A stretch of DNA of 64,000 nucleotides, taken from Neobacillus rhizophilus (GTDB taxonomy: Bacteria; Bacillota; Bacilli; Bacillales; Cytobacillaceae). Positions 34,051 through 42,318 of the stretch are shown piece by piece (the stretch's first letter is position 1; every line of letters starts with the position of its first letter). Position numbers and translations under genes: made by a program. The stretch lies in contig NZ_JAGYPF010000004.1 in the NCBI RefSeq assembly GCF_018343535.1, forward strand, positions 331,666 through 395,665, read 5' to 3'. Below the pieces are notes generated by a model that saw nothing but the letters and a program-made list of their open reading frames with translations, was not told where the DNA came from and searched no databases.

Positions 34051-34350
34051 TTATTGACCAGAATTGTCATCTTCATTTTGTGAACCATCATCTTGTTGAG
34101 ACCCATCATCTTGTTGAGACCCATCATCTTGTTGCGAACTATCGTCATTCTGTGAATCATCATCCTGTTGCGAGCTATCGTCATTCTCTGTGCCATCATC
34201 CGGTTGAGATCCATCATTTTGTAAACTATCGTCGTTTTGTTCCGTGTTCGGATCATCCGTTTTTGAACTGGCATTTGAGCATGCCGTTGCAGCTCCCAGT
34301 AACAACAATGCGGACATCAAAGCAAATAACCATGTTCTGAAAGTTTTCAT
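34051..34350 (-). CDS. Small acidic lipoprotein with QQDD/GS repeats
   Basis: Protein of 99 residues. Signal peptide MKTFRTWLFALMSALLLLGAATAC ends in a lipobox-like ATAC, so lipid attachment at that cysteine is likely. The rest is low complexity: Asp, Ser, Gln and Asn in near-repeats such as DDSSQQDDGSQ, encoded by an imperfect 18-bp DNA repeat (about 34080-34220). Start 34350 follows AAGGAGGAACAAAG. A disordered, strongly acidic surface tail could bind cations. No family is recognised. The repeat number is likely to vary between strains. Confidence 0.8.
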   Translation of the reverse strand: MKTFRTWLFALMSALLLLGAATACSNASSKTDDPNTEQNDDSLQNDGSQPDDGTENDDSSQQDDDSQNDDSSQQDDGSQQDDGSQQDDGSQNEDDNSGQ

Positions 34351-34575
34351 CTTTGTTCCTCCTTGAGTTCCATATTGTCTTACAGTCTTATCATACAAGC
34401 CTTCGAGGAAAAAAGAAGGCATTTTTCCAATTCTTTACACAACTTAATCCTATTGAAAAAACTCTTTAATTTTTTGAATTGAAAATTAATAGACAAATAA
34501 CGAAACCTACAACTTCTTTCACTTTACACGAGCCTTTATCAATTCCAAGTGTGAAGAAATAACTATGGGCAAAAA

Positions 34576-34612
34576 AAAGCTGGAAACGTTGGATCATCAT
34601 GTTTCCAGCTTT
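34576..34612 (-). terminator. Terminator of the second 5'-nucleotidase gene
   Basis: AAAGCTGGAAAC (34576-34587) pairs perfectly with GTTTCCAGCTTT (34601-34612); on the minus strand a run of eight Ts follows. It starts just after the stop at 34618. Confidence 0.92.
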
Positions 34613-34617
34613 ATCAC

Positions 34618-36441
34618 TTATTGAGTAATTGTTATAGAAGTTACACGGTTTAATGCTGGAGGTTCGATGACCTTCTGCTCCTTTAAATAGTTTAGGAGAG
34701 CCCAATAATCAACTTCAGTGCGAACAGGTTGGCGATATTGTGTAAATGTCGGGTATCCATCAGCTCCAATGACCATATACGCCAGAGCAGCTACCCTGTA
34801 GGAACGGTTCAAATCGAGGGATTCCCCATTAATGATAACTGTCTTTTGATCGATTCTATCATTTATTGGTTTGCTTTTATCGTAACTATAGTGGACGTTA
34901 TAGGAAACAGCTAGCGGATAAAAGCTTTCAGTGCCGTTTGCATTTTTTCTCCACTGCTCTTCAAGGATTTGTTTAATTTGCTGGCCAGTTAGCGTCACGA
35001 CTAATAGCGGGTTTTGGTAACCATGGGCTTGCCACGCTTCGCCAAATAGGATCTGCCCGTCACTGTCAGCCGCATTTGTTCCCTTTTTGTACAGTAAATC
35101 CCCACGCAATGGACTGGCCGCGGTCAAAGCGAATTCGGCTGGATTCTCTGCTTTTTTACCAGAATAATAGTGAGCATCCGCAACAAAGTTTGCAAGTGTA
35201 CTTTCACCGTTTGCATTACGAGCCCGTGTCAAATCGCCTGTCAGTTTGGCAACTGGCTCTGCCCAGCGTTCCTTTCCACGTTCTACCCAGTAAGAAACCA
35301 TCTTCTCAATCTCCGGGTCTGCTGTAATATCTCGTGTAACCGGGTGGTTTGTGGATGTTGTTAAATTACGAACTACATCCTTGGTTTTTGGATCAATCGA
35401 CAAGTTGATTTCATTAAGAAGGCGTCCATGATTGGCGGCTTCTACAACAGGACGAGGGTTACCGTCAGGATCTTCAATAAAGGCATTAAACTTTGCATGC
35501 CAGTGTCCGGATACAATCGCATCAATCGCCGGTGAAGCTTCTTTTGCAAAATCGAAGATAGGACCAAAAGGACTGTCAGACCCGTTAATGTCATATCCAT
35601 CGCTTTTGGTCGACCCACCTTCATGGACGACAGCAATAATGGTTTCAACACCTTTTTCCTGCAATTCCTTTGCATACCGGTTGGCTGTTTCCACGAGAGG
35701 ATCCGCTGTTAGAACCCCTTCTTGAAACGAAGTGGACCCTGTTATGGTTGTCGGCGTGGTAAGAGCAATGAAACCGATGGGGATAGCACGACCTTTGCCA
35801 TCATGGATCATTTTAATGGTGTAAGGCTTTAGCACCAGATCCCCAGTTTTTGCATCACGAATATTTGCAGAAAGGTAGTCATAATCGGTCCCTTTGAATT
35901 TCTTTCCTGTAGAGTCAGTAAATGAACTATCAACACCCGGGACTCCAAAGCTTTTTCCCTTCATGATATGCTCCGTCAAGAACTCCCTGGAAGCATCAAA
36001 TTCATGGTTGCCAGCCGCAGAAAATTCCAATCCAATCGCGTTAAGGAATTCGATTGTTGGCTCATTATGATGTGATGCCACTTCAAAAGGCCAACCGCTG
36101 AAATCGTCCCCAGCGGAAAAAAGGATTGAATTTTCGTGACCTGCTTTTAGGTTTTTGATATGGGCGGCCAAATACGCTGCACCACCAACTGTAAGCGGTC
36201 CATTTGTAGTCATGATTTGACCATTCGACTTGTCATTGAAGGCCTGAAGATAGCCATGCAAGTCCGTCAAACTTAATAATTGGAGATTGACAAGGTCCTT
36301 GTTTCCCAGACCTTGATTGGACACTGCTTGTCCAGTATTATTGGATGCTAGAGTTTGTGAAGAATTCATTAGGATTCCACCGCCAAGGACCGCGGCAGTA
36401 GTGACAGCAAATAGACGTTTGAACGACTTTTTCAATTTCAT
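34618..36441 (-). CDS. Secreted 5'-nucleotidase family metallophosphatase (paralogue 2)
   Basis: Protein of 607 residues with a signal peptide. Calcineurin-like motifs: SLTDLHGYLQ, FSAGDDFSGWPF, AAGNHEFDAS, VVHEGGSTK and SGHWHAKFN. The NT5 C-terminal domain shows STLANFVADAHYYS, TAASPLRGDLLYKKG and VIGADGYPTFTQY. It should hydrolyse extracellular nucleotides or cyclic nucleotides. It is more diverged from typical NT5E than the copy at 14416: a WPF insert follows the third metal motif and the nucleotide-stacking part differs. Four PhoP-type hexamers at 11-bp spacing lie 30-70 bases upstream, so expression in phosphate starvation is very likely. Divergent from the EEP-family gene. Confidence 0.9.
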   Translation of the reverse strand: MKLKKSFKRLFAVTTAAVLGGGILMNSSQTLASNNTGQAVSNQGLGNKDLVNLQLLSLTDLHGYLQAFNDKSNGQIMTTNGPLTVGGAAYLAAHIKNLKAGHENSILFSAGDDFSGWPFEVASHHNEPTIEFLNAIGLEFSAAGNHEFDASREFLTEHIMKGKSFGVPGVDSSFTDSTGKKFKGTDYDYLSANIRDAKTGDLVLKPYTIKMIHDGKGRAIPIGFIALTTPTTITGSTSFQEGVLTADPLVETANRYAKELQEKGVETIIAVVHEGGSTKSDGYDINGSDSPFGPIFDFAKEASPAIDAIVSGHWHAKFNAFIEDPDGNPRPVVEAANHGRLLNEINLSIDPKTKDVVRNLTTSTNHPVTRDITADPEIEKMVSYWVERGKERWAEPVAKLTGDLTRARNANGESTLANFVADAHYYSGKKAENPAEFALTAASPLRGDLLYKKGTNAADSDGQILFGEAWQAHGYQNPLLVVTLTGQQIKQILEEQWRKNANGTESFYPLAVSYNVHYSYDKSKPINDRIDQKTVIINGESLDLNRSYRVAALAYMVIGADGYPTFTQYRQPVRTEVDYWALLNYLKEQKVIEPPALNRVTSITITQ

Positions 36442-36472
36442 TCCCCCTAAATGATTAGTTACAAGAAAATGG

Positions 36473-36511
36473 TAGCAAATAATTGTTAAATGATAGTTAA
36501 AGAAGGGTAAA
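36473..36511 (-). promoter_or_regulatory. Four-repeat PhoP box for the 5'-nucleotidase gene
   Basis: Read on the minus strand: TTTACC (36506-36511), TTAACT (36495-36500), TTAACA (36484-36489) and TTGCTA (36473-36478), all at exact 11-bp spacing. This matches the B. subtilis PhoP target (four TTNACA-like repeats). Confidence 0.85.
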
Positions 36512-36612
36512 AATATTGAAAATTCAATCTCTTTTAATTTATTTATAGAATGCGAATGGAAGTACGCTGTTCATGGTTGTTCATAAGATTCTTGAGGAAC
36601 AAAACTGATTGC

Positions 36613-36651
36613 TTTACCAGTTCTTAACATTTTTTAATGTGCTTTTTACAC
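36613..36651 (+). promoter_or_regulatory. Four-repeat PhoP box for the EEP-family gene
   Basis: TTTACC (36613-36618), TTAACA (36624-36629), TAATGT (36635-36640) and TTACAC (36646-36651) at exact 11-bp spacing, about 70 bases before the start codon at 36724. It is separate from the minus-strand box at 36473-36511, so each divergent gene has its own site. Confidence 0.82.
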
Positions 36652-36723
36652 GTCAGAAATCAATACTTCAAATTGATCAAGTAATATTTAATAGAAAGAA
36701 AGCAATCAGGGAGGGATGAGAGA

Positions 36724-37602
36724 ATGAAAATCGGCACAAAGAAAAGAGGGAAATGGATGCTAAGCCTTCTGTCTATGGCATTTTTTATTGTTTCTTTAAC
36801 AGGGGTGCAGACAAAAGCAGCAGGGATTGAAATGGAATTTCCTAGAGGACAATCAGTCAACGTAAAGGTAATGTCTTATAACATTCATCACGCTGAAGGT
36901 GTTGACCGAGGATTGGATTTGGAACGAATTGCAAAGGTCATTGAGTATGAAGAGGCAGATATTATCGGACTTCAGGAAGTAGACAACCACTGGTCGGAAC
37001 GTAGTGATTTTCAAGACCAGGCAAAGTGGCTTGCAGATCGTCTAGGAATGTTTTATGTTTATGCAGCTAACTTGGACAGAGATCCATTTCATGAAGGTGA
37101 GCCACGCCGGCAGTACGGTACAGCGATTTTAAGCAAATATCCAATTTTGCATTCTGAAAACCATCCCCTTACAAAAATAGGAAACACTGAACAGCGTGGT
37201 CTCCTTGAAGCGACTATTAATGTAAAAGGAAATCATCTTCATTTTTATAATACACACTTGGCCTTGACAACTGCAGAACGACAAATACAGATTAAGGAAA
37301 TTATTTCTATAGCAGGAGAATCTGAAGGACCAAAAGTGATAATGGGAGACTTAAATGCTGTTCCAGATAGCATTGAAATGCAGCCGATGTATGATCATTA
37401 TCTTGACGTTTTTTATGATAAGCCTGAAGCTTATACCTATTCCGCTGAAAATCCTACCAAACGAATCGATTTTATTTTTACATCAGCTGAAATTAAAACA
37501 GTAGAAAAAGAAGTAATAAAAACGTTAGCATCGGATCACCTGCCCATAACTGCAGAAATTGTTTTGGAGAGAACAGAGCCATATGAAAATGGTGGAAACT
37601 AA
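36724..37602 (+). CDS. Secreted endonuclease/exonuclease/phosphatase family protein
   Basis: Protein of 292 residues with a signal peptide (GKWMLSLLSMAFFIVSLTGVQTKAA). EEP-fold motifs: VMSYNIHHAEG (metal/Asn), DIIGLQEVDNHWSER (catalytic Glu), GTAILSKYPI, LHFYNTHLAL, VIMGDLNAVPDS (Asp/Asn pair), RIDFIFTS and LASDHLPITAEI (catalytic Asp-His). The family covers DNases, sphingomyelinases and phosphatidylinositol phosphatases; the PhoP box upstream suggests phosphate release from extracellular DNA or phospholipid. The start at 36724 follows GGGAGGGATGAGAG. Confidence 0.9.
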   Translation: MKIGTKKRGKWMLSLLSMAFFIVSLTGVQTKAAGIEMEFPRGQSVNVKVMSYNIHHAEGVDRGLDLERIAKVIEYEEADIIGLQEVDNHWSERSDFQDQAKWLADRLGMFYVYAANLDRDPFHEGEPRRQYGTAILSKYPILHSENHPLTKIGNTEQRGLLEATINVKGNHLHFYNTHLALTTAERQIQIKEIISIAGESEGPKVIMGDLNAVPDSIEMQPMYDHYLDVFYDKPEAYTYSAENPTKRIDFIFTSAEIKTVEKEVIKTLASDHLPITAEIVLERTEPYENGGN

Positions 37603-37626
37603 ATGCTTCCGAAGGAATCAGAAAAT

Positions 37627-37658
37627 CCCGCTGAGCTGTAATGGCTTGGCGGGTATTT
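37627..37658 (+). terminator. Terminator of EEP-family gene
   Basis: CCCGC..AGC (37627-37636) pairs with GCT..GCGGG (37644-37653), followed by TATTTTT. Confidence 0.75.
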
Positions 37659-37667
37659 TTGGAATGA

Positions 37668-37680
37668 GGGGACGGTTCTC
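37668..37680. repeat. GGGACGGTTC REP-like element, solo core
   Basis: GGAATGAGGGGACGGTTCTC context just after the EEP terminator; no inverse partner nearby. Confidence 0.6.
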
Positions 37681-37832
37681 GTGTTTCAAATAGTTAGTTG
37701 AATGAAGTGAAGAAAAGCCGCGGAACTTGTTATAAATGCCAAGTCTTCGTAAAATAAACATAGAATACATACAATAAACCAATAGAACAGTATGAAAGTT
37801 TAAATGGGAATTGGGAATCCTCTGGGGAAGGA

Positions 37833-38963
37833 ATGAATCGATATATGCAACAAATTTATTTGGACTATAACGCTAGTACACCTCTGGCTCCTGAAGTAAC
37901 CGATGCCATGATGCCGCTCCTGCATGACTATTATGGAAATCCGTCAGCGCTGCATTGGGCTGGGGCACCAGTGAAAGAATTGTTACAGAAGGCAAGGGAA
38001 CAGGTTGCCGGCTTAATTGGCTGTTCTCCGAGAGAAGTCATTTTTACTAGCGGGGGAAGTGAAGCCAACAACCAGGCATTAAAAGGCTATTATTTTAAGA
38101 ATAAAAGCAAAGGGAACCATATTATTACATCAAAAATAGAACATCCAGCTGTGAAAAATCCATGCCAATTTCTCGAGCAAATCGGGGCGAGGGTCACCTA
38201 CGTAGGAGTGGATCAATACGGGAGAGTGTCAGTTGAAGAAATTGAACAAGCCATTACGAAGGACACCATACTGATTTCGATTATGCACTCCAATAATGAA
38301 ACCGGGACTTTACAGCCGATTCACGAGATTGGGAACCTTGCTGAAAGGCACGGGATTGCCTTCCATACGGATGCTTCTCAATCAGTCGGGAAAGTGCCGG
38401 TTAATGTCAACGAGTTAAAAGTCGATATGTTGACCATCGCCGGTCATAAGCTATATGCTCCTAAAGGAATCGGAGCGCTTTATATAAAAGAAGGAATCAA
38501 ATTGGAACCGCTCATTCATGGGGCTGGTCATGAATTCGGGCTGCGGGCAGGAACGGAAAATACCTTGTTGGCAGTCGGCTTGGGAAAAGCTTGTGAAATC
38601 GCTGAAAGCCAGGTTGGAAAAAGTGAATTGAAGGAACTTACGGACTATTTTTGGAGCGGATTAAAAGTAGAGTTCGGGGACCAAGTTCAGTTAAATGGAC
38701 ATCCTGTGGAGCGTCTGCCCAATACATTGAACGTAAGCTTTGTCGAAAAAATTGGACAAGATCTGCTGACGGCGATCCCACAGTTAGCAGCCTCAACCGG
38801 TTCGGCTTGCCATGCCGGCAGCATCGAATTATCACCGGTATTAAAGGAAATGGCTGTTCCTGAAAAGGTTGGCATGGGGGCCATTCGCTTTAGTTTGGGC
38901 AGGTATACGACGAAGGATGAAATCGATCAGGTATTGCAATGGTTAAGGGAAACGATAGATTAA
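37833..38963 (+). CDS. Cysteine desulfurase family protein (NifS/IscS-like)
   Basis: PLP-dependent enzyme of 376 residues that removes sulfur from cysteine for iron-sulfur clusters or tRNA thiolation. Visible motifs: IYLDYNASTPLAPEV, FTSGGSEANNQALKG, SIMHSNNETGTLQPI, HTDASQSVGK, the PLP lysine in IAGHKLYAPKG, RAGTENTLLAVGLG and the active cysteine in STGSACHAGS. ATG 37833 sits after GGGGAAGGA; MQQIYLDYN at 37845 is an alternative. No mnmA, nifU or iscR homologue is adjacent, so its acceptor is unknown. Confidence 0.93.
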   Translation: MNRYMQQIYLDYNASTPLAPEVTDAMMPLLHDYYGNPSALHWAGAPVKELLQKAREQVAGLIGCSPREVIFTSGGSEANNQALKGYYFKNKSKGNHIITSKIEHPAVKNPCQFLEQIGARVTYVGVDQYGRVSVEEIEQAITKDTILISIMHSNNETGTLQPIHEIGNLAERHGIAFHTDASQSVGKVPVNVNELKVDMLTIAGHKLYAPKGIGALYIKEGIKLEPLIHGAGHEFGLRAGTENTLLAVGLGKACEIAESQVGKSELKELTDYFWSGLKVEFGDQVQLNGHPVERLPNTLNVSFVEKIGQDLLTAIPQLAASTGSACHAGSIELSPVLKEMAVPEKVGMGAIRFSLGRYTTKDEIDQVLQWLRETID

Positions 38964-38972
38964 ACTTATCGG

Positions 38973-39005
38973 GGACAACAGTGAGATTCAACTGTTGTCC
39001 TTTTT
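38973..39005 (+). terminator. Terminator of cysteine desulfurase gene
   Basis: GGACAACAGT (38973-38982) pairs perfectly with ACTGTTGTCC (38991-39000), then TTTTTAT. Confidence 0.92.
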
Positions 39006-39020
39006 ATATTATTTCAGAAT

Positions 39021-39527
39021 GAGGCAAAAGAACCGTCCGAGACCACTGAAAAACAATTGTTTCGTTTTATTAAAGACAAAATCGGCCTTGCGAATAGGCA
39101 AAATGTCTTTTATACACCTTATTAAAGACAAAATCGACCTCACGAATAGGCAAAATGTCTTTTATGTGCCTTATTAAAGACAAAATCGACCTTGTGAATA
39201 GGCAAAATGTCTTTTATACAACTTATCAAAGACAAAATCGACCTTGCGAATAGGCAAAATGTCTTTTATACACCTTATTAAAGACAAAATCGACCTTACG
39301 AATAGGCAAAATGTCTTTTATGTGCCTTATCAAAGACAAAATCGACCTCACGAATAGGCAAAATGTATTTTATGTGCCTTATTAAAGACAAAATCGACCT
39401 TGTGGATAGGCAAAATGTCTTTTATACACCTTATCACAGACAATTATGCATTAATAGAAGGTAAAAATGTCTCTAATCTTCCTCTTAGTAAGTGTTTTTC
39501 AGTGGTCTCGAACCGTCCCCATGCCTC
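39021..39527. repeat. Composite repeat element: REP-ended array of seven 52-bp hairpin units (family C)
   Basis: Ends: GAGGCA (39021-39026) and GAGACCACTGAAAAAC (39039-39054) on the left have exact inverted copies at 39522-39527 and 39493-39508 on the right, while the GGACGGTTC core between them keeps the same orientation on both sides (CCGTCC on the plus strand) instead of being inverted. Inside are seven units of exactly 52 bp at 39069, 39121, 39173, 39225, 39277, 39329 and 39381, each with AAAGACA and TGTCTTT arms, plus a decayed eighth after 39432. No coding gene is supported between 38964 and 39593. Confidence 0.92.
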
Positions 39528-39593
39528 ACTCGTGAATAAGTTACACCTTTTCTAATCAAGTTAAGAAATATACTAATTGGAAGAAGGTGTATT

Positions 39594-40709
39594 ATGGCGA
39601 AGTATTGTTATCGGTCATTCACCATTATTTCGTTAAGTTTGGTCTTATTACTACTGTCATCGTGTAGTCAGGTACAAACAAAAGAAGAGGACAAAAAGGA
39701 TAAAAATAAAACTCCTCGTGAAATTTTAGGTTTCTACACTGAACAGGAAGGAACGTATCCAGGGTCGCAGCCTACAGTGAACTCACAATTCAAAAGTTTA
39801 AGCAGCATCGCACCCTTTTGGTATAAACTAGACGATAAAAGTCCGGGAAGTCTTATAAGTTCCGTTCCAGCAGATCATAAGACAAAGGTTATTCAGAGTG
39901 CTCATGAAAAAAACCTAAAGGTATATATGGTTGTACATAATCTTTTCTATGAAACCGTTGAGAAGGGCAAAGAGGTTGCTAGTAATGTCCTCGATAACGA
40001 TAAAAACCGCGATGTTTTCATTCAAAGCCTGTGCAATGAAGTAAAACAGTTTAATTATGACGGTATTAATATTGACATGGAAAATTTGAATCTGTCTGAT
40101 CGAGATTCCTTTAGTCTAATGATAAAAAAATTATCTGATGCGCTGCATCGTGATGGAAAAGTAGTGACGGTTTCAGTCCCGGCAAATACAGGTGATTCCC
40201 GTGCTAATCCCTGGTCACCATGGTTTGATTACGAAAAGCTTGGCCAATATTCAGATGGGTTAATGATAATGACTTACGATGAACATAACCCAAGAACAAA
40301 ACCCGGTTCAACCGCATCGGTCGATTGGACAAAAGCAACGATTCGTTATGCTTTGAAACAAAAAGTCCCACCAGCAAAAATTTTACTCGGAATCGCTGGT
40401 TATGGATGGGACTGGGATGCAACAACAGAAGGCGAAGCCAGGTATACCTCCTATGAAGAGTTGATGGGACAAAAAACAAAATATAAAGCTAAAGTTAAAT
40501 GGGACTCCCGTTCGCAAACACCCAATTTCAGTTACGTAGATGAAGAACAACATAGCCATCAGGTTTGGTTTGAGAATAGCGATAGTCTGCGGTATAAGCT
40601 AGACCTTGTAGAAAAATATAACCTACGGGGAATCGGGATTTGGCGGCTCGGTTTAGAAGATCCAAAGTACTGGACGACGATACCCGAGAAAATAAAAGTA
40701 AAAAAGTGA
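39594..40709 (+). CDS. Glycoside hydrolase family 18 lipoprotein
   Basis: Protein of 371 residues. The signal peptide ends in the lipobox LLLSSC, so it is a membrane-anchored lipoprotein. The GH18 barrel is clear: EILGFYTEQEG, the catalytic motif FNYDGINIDMENL (DGxxxDxE) at about residue 150, VVTVSVPANTG, DGLMIMTYDEHN and the late GIGIWRLGLEDPKYW. Related Bacillus proteins act on peptidoglycan or spore cortex, or lack known substrates. No LysM domain is present. Monocistronic. Confidence 0.9.
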   Translation: MAKYCYRSFTIISLSLVLLLLSSCSQVQTKEEDKKDKNKTPREILGFYTEQEGTYPGSQPTVNSQFKSLSSIAPFWYKLDDKSPGSLISSVPADHKTKVIQSAHEKNLKVYMVVHNLFYETVEKGKEVASNVLDNDKNRDVFIQSLCNEVKQFNYDGINIDMENLNLSDRDSFSLMIKKLSDALHRDGKVVTVSVPANTGDSRANPWSPWFDYEKLGQYSDGLMIMTYDEHNPRTKPGSTASVDWTKATIRYALKQKVPPAKILLGIAGYGWDWDATTEGEARYTSYEELMGQKTKYKAKVKWDSRSQTPNFSYVDEEQHSHQVWFENSDSLRYKLDLVEKYNLRGIGIWRLGLEDPKYWTTIPEKIKVKK

Positions 40710-40797
40710 GGGAATGGTCCTCCAAAACTTGAACTAATGTGAAAATAATCTTATTGTAATACTGGTTATCCTTCAATAGTTATTTACAAAACCAAAA

Positions 40798-40816
40798 GCA
40801 CCGCGCTACGCGGTGC
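40798..40816. terminator. Compact GC hairpin after the GH18 gene
   Basis: GCACCGCG (40798-40805) pairs perfectly with CGCGGTGC (40809-40816) with a 3-base loop. No T-run follows directly, so termination is uncertain. Confidence 0.5.
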
Positions 40817-40964
40817 AAGTAATTATACATTTTAGTTGTAAATCCAAGTTTTGCGATAAATAATGAAAACCTGTTATAATGGGGTTTTTTTTTAAGAATG
40901 AAGATTAGGTTAAGGAGAATTTACTGTGGCTTGAGTAGTAGGTTACATCCATTGACTCCACTAA

Positions 40965-41381
40965 TTATAAAACCTTTGAACCAACTGGGGATACATCCTC
41001 GGAAAATGTGGAATATGATTCTGAATCTGCGAAGAAGCCGAGAAATTTTGCAACCTGTTCCCCTTTATTTTGGACGAAGTGTGGGGTTGATGGTGGTATG
41101 ACTAAAAGCTCCCCATCAGAGACTTCAAAGCGCTCATCACCTACAACTACATCTACATCCCCACTAATGACAAAAAGGATTTCCTCACTACTCTCATAAT
41201 GCTCTCCAAGCTTACACCCGGGTTCTAGCTCAAAATACACAACGCTAGATTGTTCTGTTTGGATACCAGACCAAAGTGGAAACTTTGGTGTAAATGGTAA
41301 ATTCGCTTTCCATCTCTTTTTATTATCACTGTCATACCATAGATCCAATAGCGGAAGCTTTTTTACGTTTGCTGTTTTCAA
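40965..41381 (-). CDS. Cupin-domain protein
   Basis: Protein of 138 residues with a single cupin beta-barrel: ELEPGCKLGEHYESSEEILFVISGDVDVVVGDERFEV covers motif 1 (G-EH-ES-E) and LLVIPPSTPHFVQNKG covers motif 2 (P-x3-PH). The metal-binding His and Glu residues are present. It overlaps the TetR-family gene by 4 bases, so the two are translationally coupled. It could be a small enzyme or a sensor of the metabolite handled by the regulator; the substrate is unknown. Confidence 0.85.
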   Translation of the reverse strand: MKTANVKKLPLLDLWYDSDNKKRWKANLPFTPKFPLWSGIQTEQSSVVYFELEPGCKLGEHYESSEEILFVISGDVDVVVGDERFEVSDGELLVIPPSTPHFVQNKGEQVAKFLGFFADSESYSTFSEDVSPVGSKVL

Positions 41382-41983
41382 CTATTTTCTCCTCCTTTAA
41401 TTGTCTCCAAAATTATTTTTACTGTTTGATTTATACATTGCTCTTTCCTCAAGCCACTCACTGTTCTTAATGTCTTATAGAACAGGGGATGCAATAAACC
41501 TTGTATATAGCCTTGTAGCTGCTCCTTACTTTGGAGTTCTGAAATGATGATGTCCTGAAGCATTACCTGTACAGCAGCTTTTATTAACGCTTCGTTTTGC
41601 AATGTTGAGTTTCTCATCACAATAGATTGTTCTGCCAAACGGAAAGACAACCAGACCGATTCCATAGTTTTTTCATGAAAGGAATAAAAGTCATTTACAA
41701 TCGCCTCAACCTTCTCATTAAAACTTTGAATATCTAAATACTTAAATATCTCTGGCAACTTGTTTACTTTTAAAAAGTGATTTGCACATCCTCTAAATAG
41801 GTCTTCATTTGTAGGGAAGTATTTTCGAATTGTTGGAACGGACACACCTGAATTTTCTGCTATTGTTTTTATATCTGTTATTCCTTCGGAGTGCAGCTTG
41901 TAGGTATTTTCGATGATTGTTTCGATGGTTATTTGTTTACTTTTTTTCCGAAGCTCGGAATGATAATTACGCTTTTTATTCAT
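41378..41983 (-). CDS. TetR-family transcriptional regulator
   Basis: Protein of 201 residues. The N-terminal helix-turn-helix is ITIETIIENTYKLHSEGITDIKTIAENSGVSVPTIRKYFPTNEDLFRGC, typical of TetR, and the rest is a helical ligand-binding domain. It is the first gene of a two-gene operon with the cupin. It is not close to the ACCGGT palindrome at 3823, but it is the only TetR gene in the window and cannot be excluded as its ligand. Confidence 0.87.
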   Translation of the reverse strand: MNKKRNYHSELRKKSKQITIETIIENTYKLHSEGITDIKTIAENSGVSVPTIRKYFPTNEDLFRGCANHFLKVNKLPEIFKYLDIQSFNEKVEAIVNDFYSFHEKTMESVWLSFRLAEQSIVMRNSTLQNEALIKAAVQVMLQDIIISELQSKEQLQGYIQGLLHPLFYKTLRTVSGLRKEQCINQTVKIILETIKGGENS

Positions 41984-42318
41984 TTCTGGATACTTCTCCT
42001 AGTAGGAATGTTTCAGGATTCATTCAACACTCCTCTCCAATTGTTTTTATTTATGGGAAATATTCCCTTTAATAATTTTACACTAATTGAGTATATATGG
42101 TCAATATTAAATATAAATTATAATTATTAAATGTATTGTGTTGTGCCTGTCACTACACGTTAAGGATGGATTCCAGAAGATTGGCATTAAAATAGATTTT
42201 TTTGCTTGGGTCAATGCTTCAAAAAAGAATTACTTTTTGGAGAACATTGGAACCAAATTTATAATGATAATATTTAATAATTTTGAAAAAAATAGTGTTA
42301 GGAAAGGAGGGGTTACGA
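41984..42318. other. Divergent promoter region
   Basis: AT-rich divergent DNA between the TetR and cupredoxin genes; overlapping frames here have no ribosome binding sites. Nothing else recognised. Confidence 0.4.

Noticed and set aside
38995..39177. Open frame across the start of the 52-bp array
   Set aside because: It runs through repeat units, which give open frames by chance of a 52-bp period; there is no start signal.
39069..39432. CRISPR-like array
   Set aside because: Units are contiguous and alike along their whole length, with no unique spacers, no leader and no cas genes.
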